Source of the DNA: Chloroflexota bacterium | GTDB taxonomy: Bacteria; Chloroflexota; Dormibacteria; Dormibacterales; Dormibacteraceae | Assembly (NCBI GenBank): GCA_005882115.1 | Contig: VBEG01000027.1 | Coordinates: forward strand, 20,138-84,137 | DNA length: 64,000 nt | Reading direction: 5' to 3' | Shown: positions 15,974 through 24,850 of the stretch, piece after piece | Layout: every line of letters starts with the position of its first letter | Numbering within the stretch: the first letter of the stretch is position 1 | Program-made: the position numbers and the translations under genes | The notes under the pieces: model-generated | Told to the model about the DNA's origin: nothing | Seen by the model: the letters and a program-made list of their open reading frames with translations, nothing else | The model's database searches: none

Positions 15974-18370
15974 GTGGCGGGAGAAGATCCGGCTCATCTC
16001 ACGGGCGCGTCGCAGGCGCCCGGTCACGGATTCCGCGGAATCGCCTGGAGCGTCCTGCTCAACGCCGTGCTCATCGGCGCGTTTGTCATCGGCGCGATCC
16101 CGATCGTCGCCATTGCACGCGGTTTTCTCGACCTGGTCCAGCAATCGGAGATCCAGAGCGGTGCCGACTGGATCGCTTATGGATTCGCTTTCGCGGGACT
16201 CTTCCTGGGCGCAATCTTCTTCGCCTACGCGGTCAAGTACTACCTGAGCACCGCGATGGTGCTGCTGACAACCCTTGTCGGCACGCCGCGAAACGGCAAC
16301 GGCGCGGGCAAGGCCAACGGCAACGGGTTGAACCGGATCAACGGCAACGGCAACGGCTATCACCTCGACCTCGGATATCAACCCTTCGTCTCGATTCATG
16401 TCGCGGCGTACAACGAGAAACGTGTCATCGAGCGGTTGCTGACCGCGCTCTCGCAGCTCGACTACCCCGAGTACGAGGTGGTCGTCGTCGACGACTCCAC
16501 CGACGAATCGATCCAGATCCTGCAGCGCTGGGTGAACCGTCCCCGATTCAAGATCCTGCACCGCACGAGTCGCGCCGGTTACAAGGGAGGGGCGCTGCGC
16601 GAGGCGCTCAAGGTCATGGACCCCCGCACCGAGTACGTCGTGGTGTTCGACGCCGACTCGGTGCCTTTCCCGGACTCCATCGAGCGCCTGCTGCCCCTCT
16701 TCTATCGGGTCAGCGACGGCGCCTCCAGCAAGCGGTTCGAAGCCGCCTTCGGCCGTACGGAGCCTCCCTCGGAACCTGGCCAGGTCAAGCGCCGGCCCGA
16801 GGTCGCCGCCGTGCAGAGCTACCAGTGGCACGTGCTCAACAAGTCGGAGAGCTGGCTGACCGAGGCCGTGCGCGCTGAATACGCGGGCAGCTACATGATT
16901 GAGCGGCCCTTCCAGGACGCGATCGGCTCTTTGAAGATGATCGCGGGCACGGCTTACATGATCCGCGCGGACGTTCTGCGCCAGGTCGGTTGGGGCACCA
17001 GCATCACCGAGGACTGGGAGCTCACTCTCAAGCTCTACACGCGCGGCTATAAGGTGATCTATACGCCATGGGCCGAGACGCCGGCCGAATGCGTAAGCAC
17101 TTTCTCGCGGCTGGCGCGGCAGCGGATGCGTTGGGCGGAAGGACACACGCACAACGTCCGCAAGTGGTTCTTGCCGATCATGACCTCACCGCTCGTCACG
17201 CCAATCGAAAAGCTCGAGTTCCTGTACGACGCGTCCTATTACCTGCAGGCCGGGCTGTTCGTCATCGGCTCGCTGAGCTGGCTCATCTCTGAAGTCATCT
17301 TCCAGACCCACGTTCCCGGCTGGACGGCGCTCCTCGGATGGTCGCTCCTGTTCTCCAACATTTTCGCGCTCCCGCTGATGAACCTCGGCGGCTTGATCCT
17401 CGAAGAGGCGCCGGCCCGTGACGTGCAGGGCGTATTCGGGGCACTCGTGCTGTCATTCGCGCTCGTTCCATTCCAGGGTTGGGCGGCATTCAAAGGACTG
17501 ATCAGTCGCGACGAAGGCCCGTGGTTCCGCACGCCGAAGACGGGCCGGGTCACCGACGAGGTGCGCCACCTTCGGAGGCTGTACATGCTTGGCCGCTGGC
17601 TGCGCGGGCGCCGCGGTGCGCCGCGCTGGACGTCGGCGACCACGCCCATTGCCAAGCCATCGCCCTTCCGCGCGACGCCGCACAAGCGCTGGGTTGGCTG
17701 GTTTGTCATCGGATCGCTCGTCCTCCTTTTCGGCGGCCTGGTCGCGGCCTCGATGCGTGCCCCGACCGTGAGCGCCGCCGGCAATCCGCTTTATCTCCAC
17801 GGCACCGGCACGGCTCCGGGATGCGTCGCCAGCACCGTCGACCAGGCGGTCGGGACGCGGGCCACCGCGTGCCAGGTCCAGTCGGGCGGCGGATCGACGA
17901 CCTGGTCGTTCAGCGGCATCCCGGCGCAGACAGTCGCGGCAGGCGTGTGGACTTTCACAATGAACTGGACGGGCGGCACCGGCGCGACCAGCGACACTGT
18001 CGCCATCGCGGCTGGTGTCTCGGCGACCGCCAGCTGCGCAGGCTTCCTGGCCACGGTCCCCAACGTCGGCTCGACGTGGACGACGACCTACGGGGCGAAC
18101 GGCGTCAACCCAACCAGCCCGTTCACGGTGAGCACCAGCGCGAGCCAGCTCGCGATGGTCATCCCACCCGGCGGGTCGCTGTGCATCCAGGTGACACTGA
18201 CGCACAACACGGGCGGCAAGCCGTCCATGGTCTATGACGGGACGGCGGGCGTGGGCGACACCAATTTCGTGCCGCCGAGCATTGTCGTGCCCGAGTCGCT
18301 GCTCGGTCTCGTCGGACTGGTGGTGGTAGTCCCGCTGTTGGTGAGGCGGTTGGTGAGGAGACCGAGGTGA
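15974..18370 (+). CDS. family 2 glycosyltransferase with C-terminal exosortase-type sorting tail
   Basis: About 798 residues. Two N-terminal membrane helices (23-55, 68-100), a cytoplasmic linker of NGNG repeats (106-128), then a processive GT2 domain resembling cellulose synthase catalytic cores: DDST near 173, DADS at 226-229, TED at 345-347 and QRMRW at 383-387. More membrane helices follow at 415-505 and one at about 574-595. The remaining ~170 residues are an extracytoplasmic Thr/Ser/Gly-rich beta-type domain. The tail is VPES (771-774), hydrophobic LLGLVGLVVVVPLLV, then RRLVRRPR, the PEP-CTERM three-part pattern. The next overlapping gene encodes an exosortase-like protein. Confidence 0.88.
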   Translation: MAGEDPAHLTGASQAPGHGFRGIAWSVLLNAVLIGAFVIGAIPIVAIARGFLDLVQQSEIQSGADWIAYGFAFAGLFLGAIFFAYAVKYYLSTAMVLLTTLVGTPRNGNGAGKANGNGLNRINGNGNGYHLDLGYQPFVSIHVAAYNEKRVIERLLTALSQLDYPEYEVVVVDDSTDESIQILQRWVNRPRFKILHRTSRAGYKGGALREALKVMDPRTEYVVVFDADSVPFPDSIERLLPLFYRVSDGASSKRFEAAFGRTEPPSEPGQVKRRPEVAAVQSYQWHVLNKSESWLTEAVRAEYAGSYMIERPFQDAIGSLKMIAGTAYMIRADVLRQVGWGTSITEDWELTLKLYTRGYKVIYTPWAETPAECVSTFSRLARQRMRWAEGHTHNVRKWFLPIMTSPLVTPIEKLEFLYDASYYLQAGLFVIGSLSWLISEVIFQTHVPGWTALLGWSLLFSNIFALPLMNLGGLILEEAPARDVQGVFGALVLSFALVPFQGWAAFKGLISRDEGPWFRTPKTGRVTDEVRHLRRLYMLGRWLRGRRGAPRWTSATTPIAKPSPFRATPHKRWVGWFVIGSLVLLFGGLVAASMRAPTVSAAGNPLYLHGTGTAPGCVASTVDQAVGTRATACQVQSGGGSTTWSFSGIPAQTVAAGVWTFTMNWTGGTGATSDTVAIAAGVSATASCAGFLATVPNVGSTWTTTYGANGVNPTSPFTVSTSASQLAMVIPPGGSLCIQVTLTHNTGGKPSMVYDGTAGVGDTNFVPPSIVVPESLLGLVGLVVVVPLLVRRLVRRPR

Positions 18371-18948
18371 GGACGCGGGAGAGCGACAACGTCAACCTCA
18401 CCCTGATCGCGCTGACGTGCGCGCTGCTGATGGTGCTGCCGTTGGTCACGACGTTCGATGACCTCCTCACCTCATTGGCCATGGGCCTCGGCGCGAACAA
18501 TCCGCTGCAAGCGATCGTGCCCGTCGAGTCGCGCATGGTCGTGAGCATGCTCGGCCTCCTCGGCGTCCACGCCGCCGCGTCGGGAAGCCACATGGTCGTG
18601 TGGGACGGCTCGGGCTCGATGCACACGCTCTTCATCTCGTGGAACTGCATCGGGTGGCAGAGCCTCATCCTCTTCGGGGTCAGCCTCATCTCAGGACTGC
18701 GTGGCGGTCACGGTTTGGAGATGCGCGTCCAGGTGATCCTCATCGGGGTCGCCGGCACGATGCTGCTCAACCTCGTGCGAGTCGCCCTCGTCGCGTTGAT
18801 TGCCGCCACGGTAGGTGTTGGGCCGGCCATCTTCCTTCACGATTACGGCGGCACCGTGCTGTTCGTAGGCTTCCTGTTCGCGTTCTGGGCTTTCGCCCAA
18901 CGCTGGATCCTCGCCCCGGTCCTTTTGGAGGGCGAAGCCACCGTATGA
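18367..18948 (+). CDS. exosortase/archaeosortase-like membrane transpeptidase
   Basis: A 193-residue multi-pass membrane protein. The conserved exosortase triad is present: Cys94 in SWNCIGWQS, Arg138 in NLVRVALV, and His158 in FLHDYGG. Exosortases cleave C-terminal PEP-CTERM-type signals at the outer membrane-facing side and may transfer the protein to another molecule. Here the likely substrate is the preceding glycosyltransferase, whose stop overlaps this start as GTGA. The next gene overlaps as ATGA, so all are translationally coupled. It is shorter than most proteobacterial exosortases and resembles stand-alone Gram-positive forms. Subfamily was not determined. Confidence 0.85.
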   Translation: MRTRESDNVNLTLIALTCALLMVLPLVTTFDDLLTSLAMGLGANNPLQAIVPVESRMVVSMLGLLGVHAAASGSHMVVWDGSGSMHTLFISWNCIGWQSLILFGVSLISGLRGGHGLEMRVQVILIGVAGTMLLNLVRVALVALIAATVGVGPAIFLHDYGGTVLFVGFLFAFWAFAQRWILAPVLLEGEATV

Positions 18949-21173
18949 ACCGGTGGGTCCGCCTCGGCGTGCAGACCGCCTTTGGGCTCGCCCTGTTGTG
19001 GCTGTGGCTGCGCACCGTTTCGCTGCCCGAGATCCTTGCCCACGCGCACGTCCATAGCTGGTGGGCCGTCGCCCTGATGGTCGTGCTGTTCCTCGTCACC
19101 AGCTTGATCCGCGCCCGGCGCTGGCTGCTCCTGCTGCGCCCGCTGGCACCGGTCGGCATGGTCCGCGCCTTCGCGATGAACGCAGCCGGCGGATTGCTCA
19201 ACTACGTGCTGCCGATCCGCTCCGGCGACGCGGCGCGGGCGTGGTGGCTGTGGCGAAGGCACCGGATCCCGGCCGGATCCGCGCTGGCGACGATCGTCAT
19301 CGACAAGGCATGCGACCTCGCGGCGGTGGCCCTGTTCCTTGCCGGCCTCGAGGTGGTGGCACTCAGCGGAGCCGTCAACGCGCCGCGTGGTCTAGCGGGC
19401 GCCGCGGCCCTGGCGATCGCGCTGCTGGCGGCGGTGCTCGGCACCGCGCTCGCCGGCCCCGGGATCGCTCGGTCGAGTCTCGCCCGGCGGCTCATTCCAG
19501 CGCGGTTCGCCTCGGCGATCGCCGGCCAGGTCTTCGCGTTCCGGGCCGGAGCGCGGGGGCTCTGGACGCCTCAGCTGACAGCGCGCCTCGCGGGTCTCAC
19601 CGTGCTGGCACTCGTGATCGACGCATTCAACTTCACGCTGCTGTTCATAGCGGTCGGCATCTCGGTCCCGCCGCTGAAAGCGATGGCCGCCTATCCCGCT
19701 CTGCTCCTCAGTTTCGCGGTGCCGGCAGGTCCCGGCTATCTGGGCAACCTCGAGGTCGCGGGGGCGCTGGTGCTTGGCGGCGGACTCGGACTCGCCGCGG
19801 GCGTCGCCGCCGGGGCGATCGTCCTCTACCACGCCCTCACCGCCGCCTACGCCCTGACGCTCGGGGTGCTGAGCTTTTTCCTCGTCGGCGGCAGGCGCGA
19901 CGTGCGGAAGAAAGGCACGCGCCGGATCGCCGTCTTCCACTGTGGCTTCACTTACTCGGGCGGCGGCGAGCGGATTGTCATCGAAGAGGTACTTGGCCTG
20001 CGCAGGCGGGGCTACGACGTCGAGTGCTACGCGCCGACGGTCAACGCGTCTCGCTGTTATCCGGACCTCATCGGCGAGGTCAGGGTGAAGACGTTCCTGC
20101 CCCAGCTGCCCCGCTGGTTCCCCTTCCGCGAGGCGGTGCAGATGGCCGCGACCTCGCTCCTGATGCCCCTCTACGCGTGGCGGTTCCGTGGTGTCGACGC
20201 CATCGTCGGCTGCAACCAGCCGAGCGCGTGGATCGCATGGTGGGCGGCGCGCCTGATGGATGTGCCGTACGTCGTCTACTTGAACCAGCCGAACCGGCTC
20301 GTCTACCCGCGCAACATCGACCGCCAGACAGGCTGGGTCTCCAACGCCGACTACCGCCTGCTCGCCGCGATCGTCCTGCGCGCGACGCGCTTTGTCGCGT
20401 GGGCCGACCGCCGCTCGATCCAGGAGGCAAATCAGCTGCTGGTCAATGGCGACTACATCGGCGACATCATTCGCCACACTTACAAGCGCGACGCCGTCGA
20501 CTGCCCCGCGGGTTGCCACGTCGCCGCGTCAGGCTACCCGCTGCCGATCGAGGCGCGCTTCTCAGGCGGCCTGACGATCAACGGCTATCCGATCCGCAGA
20601 CCGTATGTGCTTCTCACCAACCGGCACTATCCGCAGAAGCGTTTCGACCTCGCGATCAAGGCCTTCGCCAAGGTGCGCAAGCGCCATCCGCGCGCGCAGC
20701 TTGTGATTCCGGGACCGCCGACATCGCACACCGCGTCGCTGAAGGAGCTGGTAATCGAACTCGGGCTCCAAGATTCGGTGCTGTTCCTGGGGCCGATCAG
20801 CGAGGAAGAGCTGCAGTCGCTGTACGCGGGCGCCGCGGTCTATGTCTATCCCGCACCGGAGGAGGACTTCGGCATGGGCGTCATCGAATCAATGGCGAAG
20901 GGTGTCCCGGTGGTGGCGTGGAACCAGGCTGGTCCAACTGTGACGGTGGGGCCGGGAACCGGATACCTGGCCGAGCCGCTGGACGTCGAGGATTACGCGG
21001 CGGGTATCGTCGCGCTGCTCGACAGCCGGGCCGAGAACCAGGCCGCCGGCGAGCGCGCCTTTGAGTGGGCGCGACGCTTCGATTGGGAGAGGCACATCGA
21101 CACGTTAGAGCGCGTTGTGCTCGTTGTGGCACGGGAGCACGAGCAAATCGCAGCCGAGGCCGCAACAGCCTGA
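18945..21173 (+). CDS. flippase-like (UPF0104/AglD-type) domain fused to GT4 glycosyltransferase
   Basis: A 742-residue two-part protein. Residues 1-310 form a multi-helix membrane domain of the lysylphosphatidylglycerol-synthase/flippase-like TM family, with the family pattern NYVLPIRSGD near 85 and the conserved PAGPGYLGNLE near 260-270. From about residue 325 (RRIAVFHCGFTYSGGGE) a GT-B family 4 transferase follows. The EX7E motif appears in EEDFGMGVIES, and NRHYPQKRFDLAI lies in the donor domain. It probably adds a sugar and helps handle a lipid-linked intermediate. ATG 18945 is chosen because of the ATGA overlap. Fusion of these two families in one chain is uncommon. Confidence 0.85.
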   Translation: MNRWVRLGVQTAFGLALLWLWLRTVSLPEILAHAHVHSWWAVALMVVLFLVTSLIRARRWLLLLRPLAPVGMVRAFAMNAAGGLLNYVLPIRSGDAARAWWLWRRHRIPAGSALATIVIDKACDLAAVALFLAGLEVVALSGAVNAPRGLAGAAALAIALLAAVLGTALAGPGIARSSLARRLIPARFASAIAGQVFAFRAGARGLWTPQLTARLAGLTVLALVIDAFNFTLLFIAVGISVPPLKAMAAYPALLLSFAVPAGPGYLGNLEVAGALVLGGGLGLAAGVAAGAIVLYHALTAAYALTLGVLSFFLVGGRRDVRKKGTRRIAVFHCGFTYSGGGERIVIEEVLGLRRRGYDVECYAPTVNASRCYPDLIGEVRVKTFLPQLPRWFPFREAVQMAATSLLMPLYAWRFRGVDAIVGCNQPSAWIAWWAARLMDVPYVVYLNQPNRLVYPRNIDRQTGWVSNADYRLLAAIVLRATRFVAWADRRSIQEANQLLVNGDYIGDIIRHTYKRDAVDCPAGCHVAASGYPLPIEARFSGGLTINGYPIRRPYVLLTNRHYPQKRFDLAIKAFAKVRKRHPRAQLVIPGPPTSHTASLKELVIELGLQDSVLFLGPISEEELQSLYAGAAVYVYPAPEEDFGMGVIESMAKGVPVVAWNQAGPTVTVGPGTGYLAEPLDVEDYAAGIVALLDSRAENQAAGERAFEWARRFDWERHIDTLERVVLVVAREHEQIAAEAATA

Positions 21174-23710
21174 GATCCCTTCGCCGCAGGTGGGGCGACG
21201 TCGCCTGCATCGCTTCGATTGCCGCTGTCACCCTTGTGGTCGGTTTCCTCAACCAGGCCTTCCAGGGCTTCCCGAAGGGCTACGACGCCTACGGCCACAT
21301 GTCCAAGATCAAGTTCCTGGTCGACAACTTTCCGAACGTCGACTGGAACTATGAGTGGTACGCCGGCCAGTACTTCTCGGAGGGCTCATTCCCGCCCCTG
21401 TTCCACTACGCGGCGGGCGTCCTGGTTGGGTTTGGCCTCCCGATCGGAGACGCCATCATTGTCCTCGCGGCGTTCGCCTTCGTCGTCATCGGTTGCGCGC
21501 TCTACGGGCTTGTTCGGGTCGCCACGGACAGCCGGGTCGCGGGGCTGATCGCCGCCCTGATCCTCCTCAGCTCCAACGCCTTCTGGGCGTACGTGCTGGT
21601 TGGTGGTCTGTATCCCCGCATCCTCGGCATGGCATTTTTCAGCCTTTTCGCCTTCTTCGCGGTCGTCCATCAGACCCGGCCGTCGCGGCCGGCCTTTGCC
21701 GCCATGGTCCTGTCCCTGGCAGCCGCCATGAGCACGCACTTGCTGCTGGGCGCGATCGGGGTCGCCTTCGCGGTGGGCTTGATCGCGGTGATGCCGCTGC
21801 CGCCCGCCCAGAAGTCCGCTCGGGCCGCCACACTTTTGGTGACGACCGGACTCCTGGCTGCTTTCTTCTACGTGCCGTATGCGGTCACGCTGTCGACGCC
21901 CGCTCCGGTGCCGACGTTCACGCGCGAGTACGGCCAGGTCGACTTGAAGTCGCTCTTCGCGGGCATGGAATCACTTCCACTCCTGCTGTTTCCACTCTTG
22001 GCCGTCGGAATCGCCGGCGCCTACAGCTTGCGGCGCCGATTCGCTTCGACGCCGGCCGCGCGGTTGATGATCGTGGCCGGACTGGCGGGTGCAGCCTGCG
22101 CCGTCTACGCGCTCGCTGGCCTGGCCGGCACCCACGTCTTCATCTACAACTTTCAGCCTGGCCAGGCGACATATTTCGCTGCCTGGTTTTTCGCCGCCCT
22201 CGCTGGTTTGTCGCTGTGGTGGGTCTCGCGGCGGCGGTGGCTCGCCGAGGCTTTGATCGCGGCACTGCTCGCCCAGCTCGTGCTGACGACCCCCGGCCTC
22301 TCCGGCGGAGTCATCAACGGGGACAATGCCGACAAGCGTCCCCTGGTGGGCGCACTCGCCCTCGATCCCAACGAACGGCAGTACCGCGTGGGAGTGTCCT
22401 GGGACGGCGGCTCGGACTGGATCAACAGTCGCAGCGGCGTGCCGCAGACGCGCGGCTATCAGCAGCAGGGCGTCCTTCGCGGCGACTGGCAGTACTGGCT
22501 CGAGCGCGCGGTCTGGAGCGCCGACTCCAACTACGCGGAGGCGAACTTCCTGCTCGACTGGTACGCGGTGCGCTCGCTCTACGCGGGACCCGACCCCGAC
22601 GTCGTGCGCCGTTTCGAGGCGAGGCCAGATCTCTACAGGCTCCTCTCCGCCGGCTCACCCGCCTTCGCGCGGACGTTCGAATACCCGGCTGCGACGCCCG
22701 TCCTTTCGGCGAGCGATGCACGCACCGCGCTCGTGATCGGCGACGCCACCGCCTACAGCCTGGTCCTGAGGTCGATCGCCCTGGCGGATTTCGACAGCCG
22801 CGCGTTGATCCCGATCCGCGGTGGCGAGTACCTGGACAGCCACTCCCTCGCCGAGCTCAGTCGATTCGACGAGGTGATCCTGTACCAGTACCGCGTCCAC
22901 GATCGCGCGAAAGGACTGGCCCTGCTCGATCGATATGTCGAGGGCGGCGGCAGCGCCTTCATCGAAGCGAGCGGTTCAGACCTGGACCAGGCAGGTGCGG
23001 CCTCGACGCCGATCCCAGGCGCCGAGATCAAACGGACCGCAATCGGTCCCGACTGGGGCCTGGCTCGAACATCGAGCCCCATCGCCGCCGGCCTCGACCT
23101 GACTGCGTTCTCGCCGGCCGTCTACAGCGGCGGGCCCTGGGGCATCTCCTACATCCCCGAGGGCTCCATTGCGTCCTGGGCAACGCCGGTCCTTCTGAGC
23201 AACGGCTACCCGGTGCTGGTCGCGGGGACCCTCGGCCGGGGCCGCGTCGTGTGGAGCGGCATGAACCTGCCCTACCACGCATCGAGCACGCGCAACTCGC
23301 AGGAATCCCTACTGCTGGCGCAGGCCATCGCGTGGGCCGCGCCTGCCGGCGGTGCGGCGGCCCCATATCGGGCGACGTTCGTGAATCCGCAGGCACGATC
23401 GATCCGCCTCGAGGGTCCCGCGAAAGGGGTTCTTTTCAAGGAGAACTGGGTACCCAACTGGCGGGCGACGGTGGATGGGAGGCAGGTCGAGATCTATCCA
23501 GCCGGGCCCGACTTCATGTACGTCCCGCTGGGTGGGTTCAGCCATCCGGCGGTTGTGGAGCTGACCTTCACGCGAACCGCGTTGGAGTGGATCGGGGATG
23601 CCATCTCGTTGCTGACGCTGGCCGGGCTCATGCTGTATCTGGTCGGGGCGTCAGGTCGACGTCTGCGACGGCGTCGCGCCCGGGTGGAGGCGGTTCGGGC
23701 TCAAGACTGA
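21170..23710 (+). CDS. large polytopic membrane protein, PTPS-related type, CTG start
   Basis: An 846-residue protein. The first ~420 residues have about ten transmembrane helices; the remainder is a soluble region (about 430-810) with a final membrane helix near 818-835. The start contains the pattern GYDAYGHMSKIKFL ... WYAGQYFSEGSFPPLFHY, typical of the 6-pyruvoyl-tetrahydropterin-synthase-related membrane family, which resembles GT-C enzymes. It probably processes a lipid-linked glycan, but this is inference. In this frame no ATG/GTG/TTG occurs near the expected N-terminus; CTG 21170 overlaps the upstream stop as CTGA and yields MRSLRRRWGD before the first helix. Its 3' end overlaps the convergent gene by 60 bp. 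Confidence 0.75.
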   Translation: MRSLRRRWGDVACIASIAAVTLVVGFLNQAFQGFPKGYDAYGHMSKIKFLVDNFPNVDWNYEWYAGQYFSEGSFPPLFHYAAGVLVGFGLPIGDAIIVLAAFAFVVIGCALYGLVRVATDSRVAGLIAALILLSSNAFWAYVLVGGLYPRILGMAFFSLFAFFAVVHQTRPSRPAFAAMVLSLAAAMSTHLLLGAIGVAFAVGLIAVMPLPPAQKSARAATLLVTTGLLAAFFYVPYAVTLSTPAPVPTFTREYGQVDLKSLFAGMESLPLLLFPLLAVGIAGAYSLRRRFASTPAARLMIVAGLAGAACAVYALAGLAGTHVFIYNFQPGQATYFAAWFFAALAGLSLWWVSRRRWLAEALIAALLAQLVLTTPGLSGGVINGDNADKRPLVGALALDPNERQYRVGVSWDGGSDWINSRSGVPQTRGYQQQGVLRGDWQYWLERAVWSADSNYAEANFLLDWYAVRSLYAGPDPDVVRRFEARPDLYRLLSAGSPAFARTFEYPAATPVLSASDARTALVIGDATAYSLVLRSIALADFDSRALIPIRGGEYLDSHSLAELSRFDEVILYQYRVHDRAKGLALLDRYVEGGGSAFIEASGSDLDQAGAASTPIPGAEIKRTAIGPDWGLARTSSPIAAGLDLTAFSPAVYSGGPWGISYIPEGSIASWATPVLLSNGYPVLVAGTLGRGRVVWSGMNLPYHASSTRNSQESLLLAQAIAWAAPAGGAAAPYRATFVNPQARSIRLEGPAKGVLFKENWVPNWRATVDGRQVEIYPAGPDFMYVPLGGFSHPAVVELTFTRTALEWIGDAISLLTLAGLMLYLVGASGRRLRRRRARVEAVRAQD

Positions 23711-24847
23711 GCCGGCCTTCGGCGCGCCGAGCGCGAGCATGGCGAGCCAGACGATGTCCCAGGCGAGTTGCGGCACGGCCACGCCGACTGAAAGGAGCTG
23801 CATGGTCACGATGCCGAGGGCAAGCCAGACGCGATGCCACAGCGGGGGCCCGTTTCTCAGCACCAGCCAGGCGGCGAGCACCAGGTTCGTGTAGTCCCAC
23901 TGATGGAGGTGGAAGGACACCATCAGCGATCCGAGCAGGCCGGCCGCGAAGACCGTCTCGAGCTCGTGGCGCCGCACCCTGGCCACCGCCAGGCACGCGA
24001 TGCCCTGGATGGCCAGCAGGACATACGTCATCGGCCCAAGGCCGAAAACGACCGCGATGGTGAAGTAGGCATGCCCGGTGTCGTCCTGGACCAGCTTCAG
24101 CGCCTGCCAGTAGCTCGCGATGCCGTCCACGCCCAGGCTCGCCGCGCTGAGAGCAGCGAGGACGAGACCCGCGGCGGCCCATCCGAGCACAGGCTTGATG
24201 TGGCCTGCCACGAGAAGGGCGACCGGGACCATGATCACGACCTGGGGCTTGAGCGCCGTGGCAAGCGCCAGTGCGATCCCGGCGGCGATCGGGCGGTCGT
24301 GCCGGATGAGCCACCAAGCCAGCGCCACGCCCGCAACCACGACCACGCTTGGCTGGCCGTAGTAGAAGACCTGCATGACGGGCCACAGCGCGAGCGCGAC
24401 GAGAAGCAAGGTGAGCTTGGCGAGCCCGTTGTAGGGCGCCGCGACGTGCCACGTCCAGATGAGCGCGGCCAGCGCGCCTAGGGTCCAGATGAGGTACGCG
24501 GCAGGCTCGGGCACGAGGGTGAGAGGCACGAAGAGCCAGGCGAGCAGCGGAGGGCTGATGTACGTGGCGGTCGCGTCGATGCTGCGGTCGGCCGCCGGGA
24601 ACACCTGCGAGAGCTGCCTCAGCGTCGCGAAGTCGTAGATCGTCGACCACCCGTACTGGAGGCCCGCCTGGGCGGCGACGTAATTGATCCGGATGTCCTC
24701 GTGGATGGGGAAGGTTGCAAAGCCGAACACCCAGCGGCCCACGCTGTACAGCGCGCCCCAGGCCGCCGCGGTCGCGGCGGACGCCAGCCACAGCGGTGGG
24801 CGCCGGCGAGCCGACGCCTCGGCGAGTGATCCGACGGCCGCGACCAC
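23651..24847 (-). CDS. GT87/DUF2029-like polyprenol-linked mannosyltransferase
   Basis: A 398-residue protein with about ten transmembrane helices. Family features are an acidic first loop HEDIRINYVAA near residue 50, ATYISPPLLAWLFVPL near 94, and FYYGQPSVVVVAGVA near 160. GT87 enzymes use polyprenyl-phosphate sugars on the outer membrane leaflet. GTG 24847 is 3 nt after the stop of the epimerase upstream in the operon. The last 60 bp overlap the convergent gene ending at 23710. Substrate is unknown. Confidence 0.78.
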   Translation of the reverse strand: MVAAVGSLAEASARRRPPLWLASAATAAAWGALYSVGRWVFGFATFPIHEDIRINYVAAQAGLQYGWSTIYDFATLRQLSQVFPAADRSIDATATYISPPLLAWLFVPLTLVPEPAAYLIWTLGALAALIWTWHVAAPYNGLAKLTLLLVALALWPVMQVFYYGQPSVVVVAGVALAWWLIRHDRPIAAGIALALATALKPQVVIMVPVALLVAGHIKPVLGWAAAGLVLAALSAASLGVDGIASYWQALKLVQDDTGHAYFTIAVVFGLGPMTYVLLAIQGIACLAVARVRRHELETVFAAGLLGSLMVSFHLHQWDYTNLVLAAWLVLRNGPPLWHRVWLALGIVTMQLLSVGVAVPQLAWDIVWLAMLALGAPKAGSVLSPNRLHPGATPSQTST

Positions 24848-24850
24848 GGT

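Noticed and set aside
15950..17152. 400-codon minus-strand frame opposite the GT2
   Set aside because: No family features and fully covered by the strongly supported glycosyltransferase.
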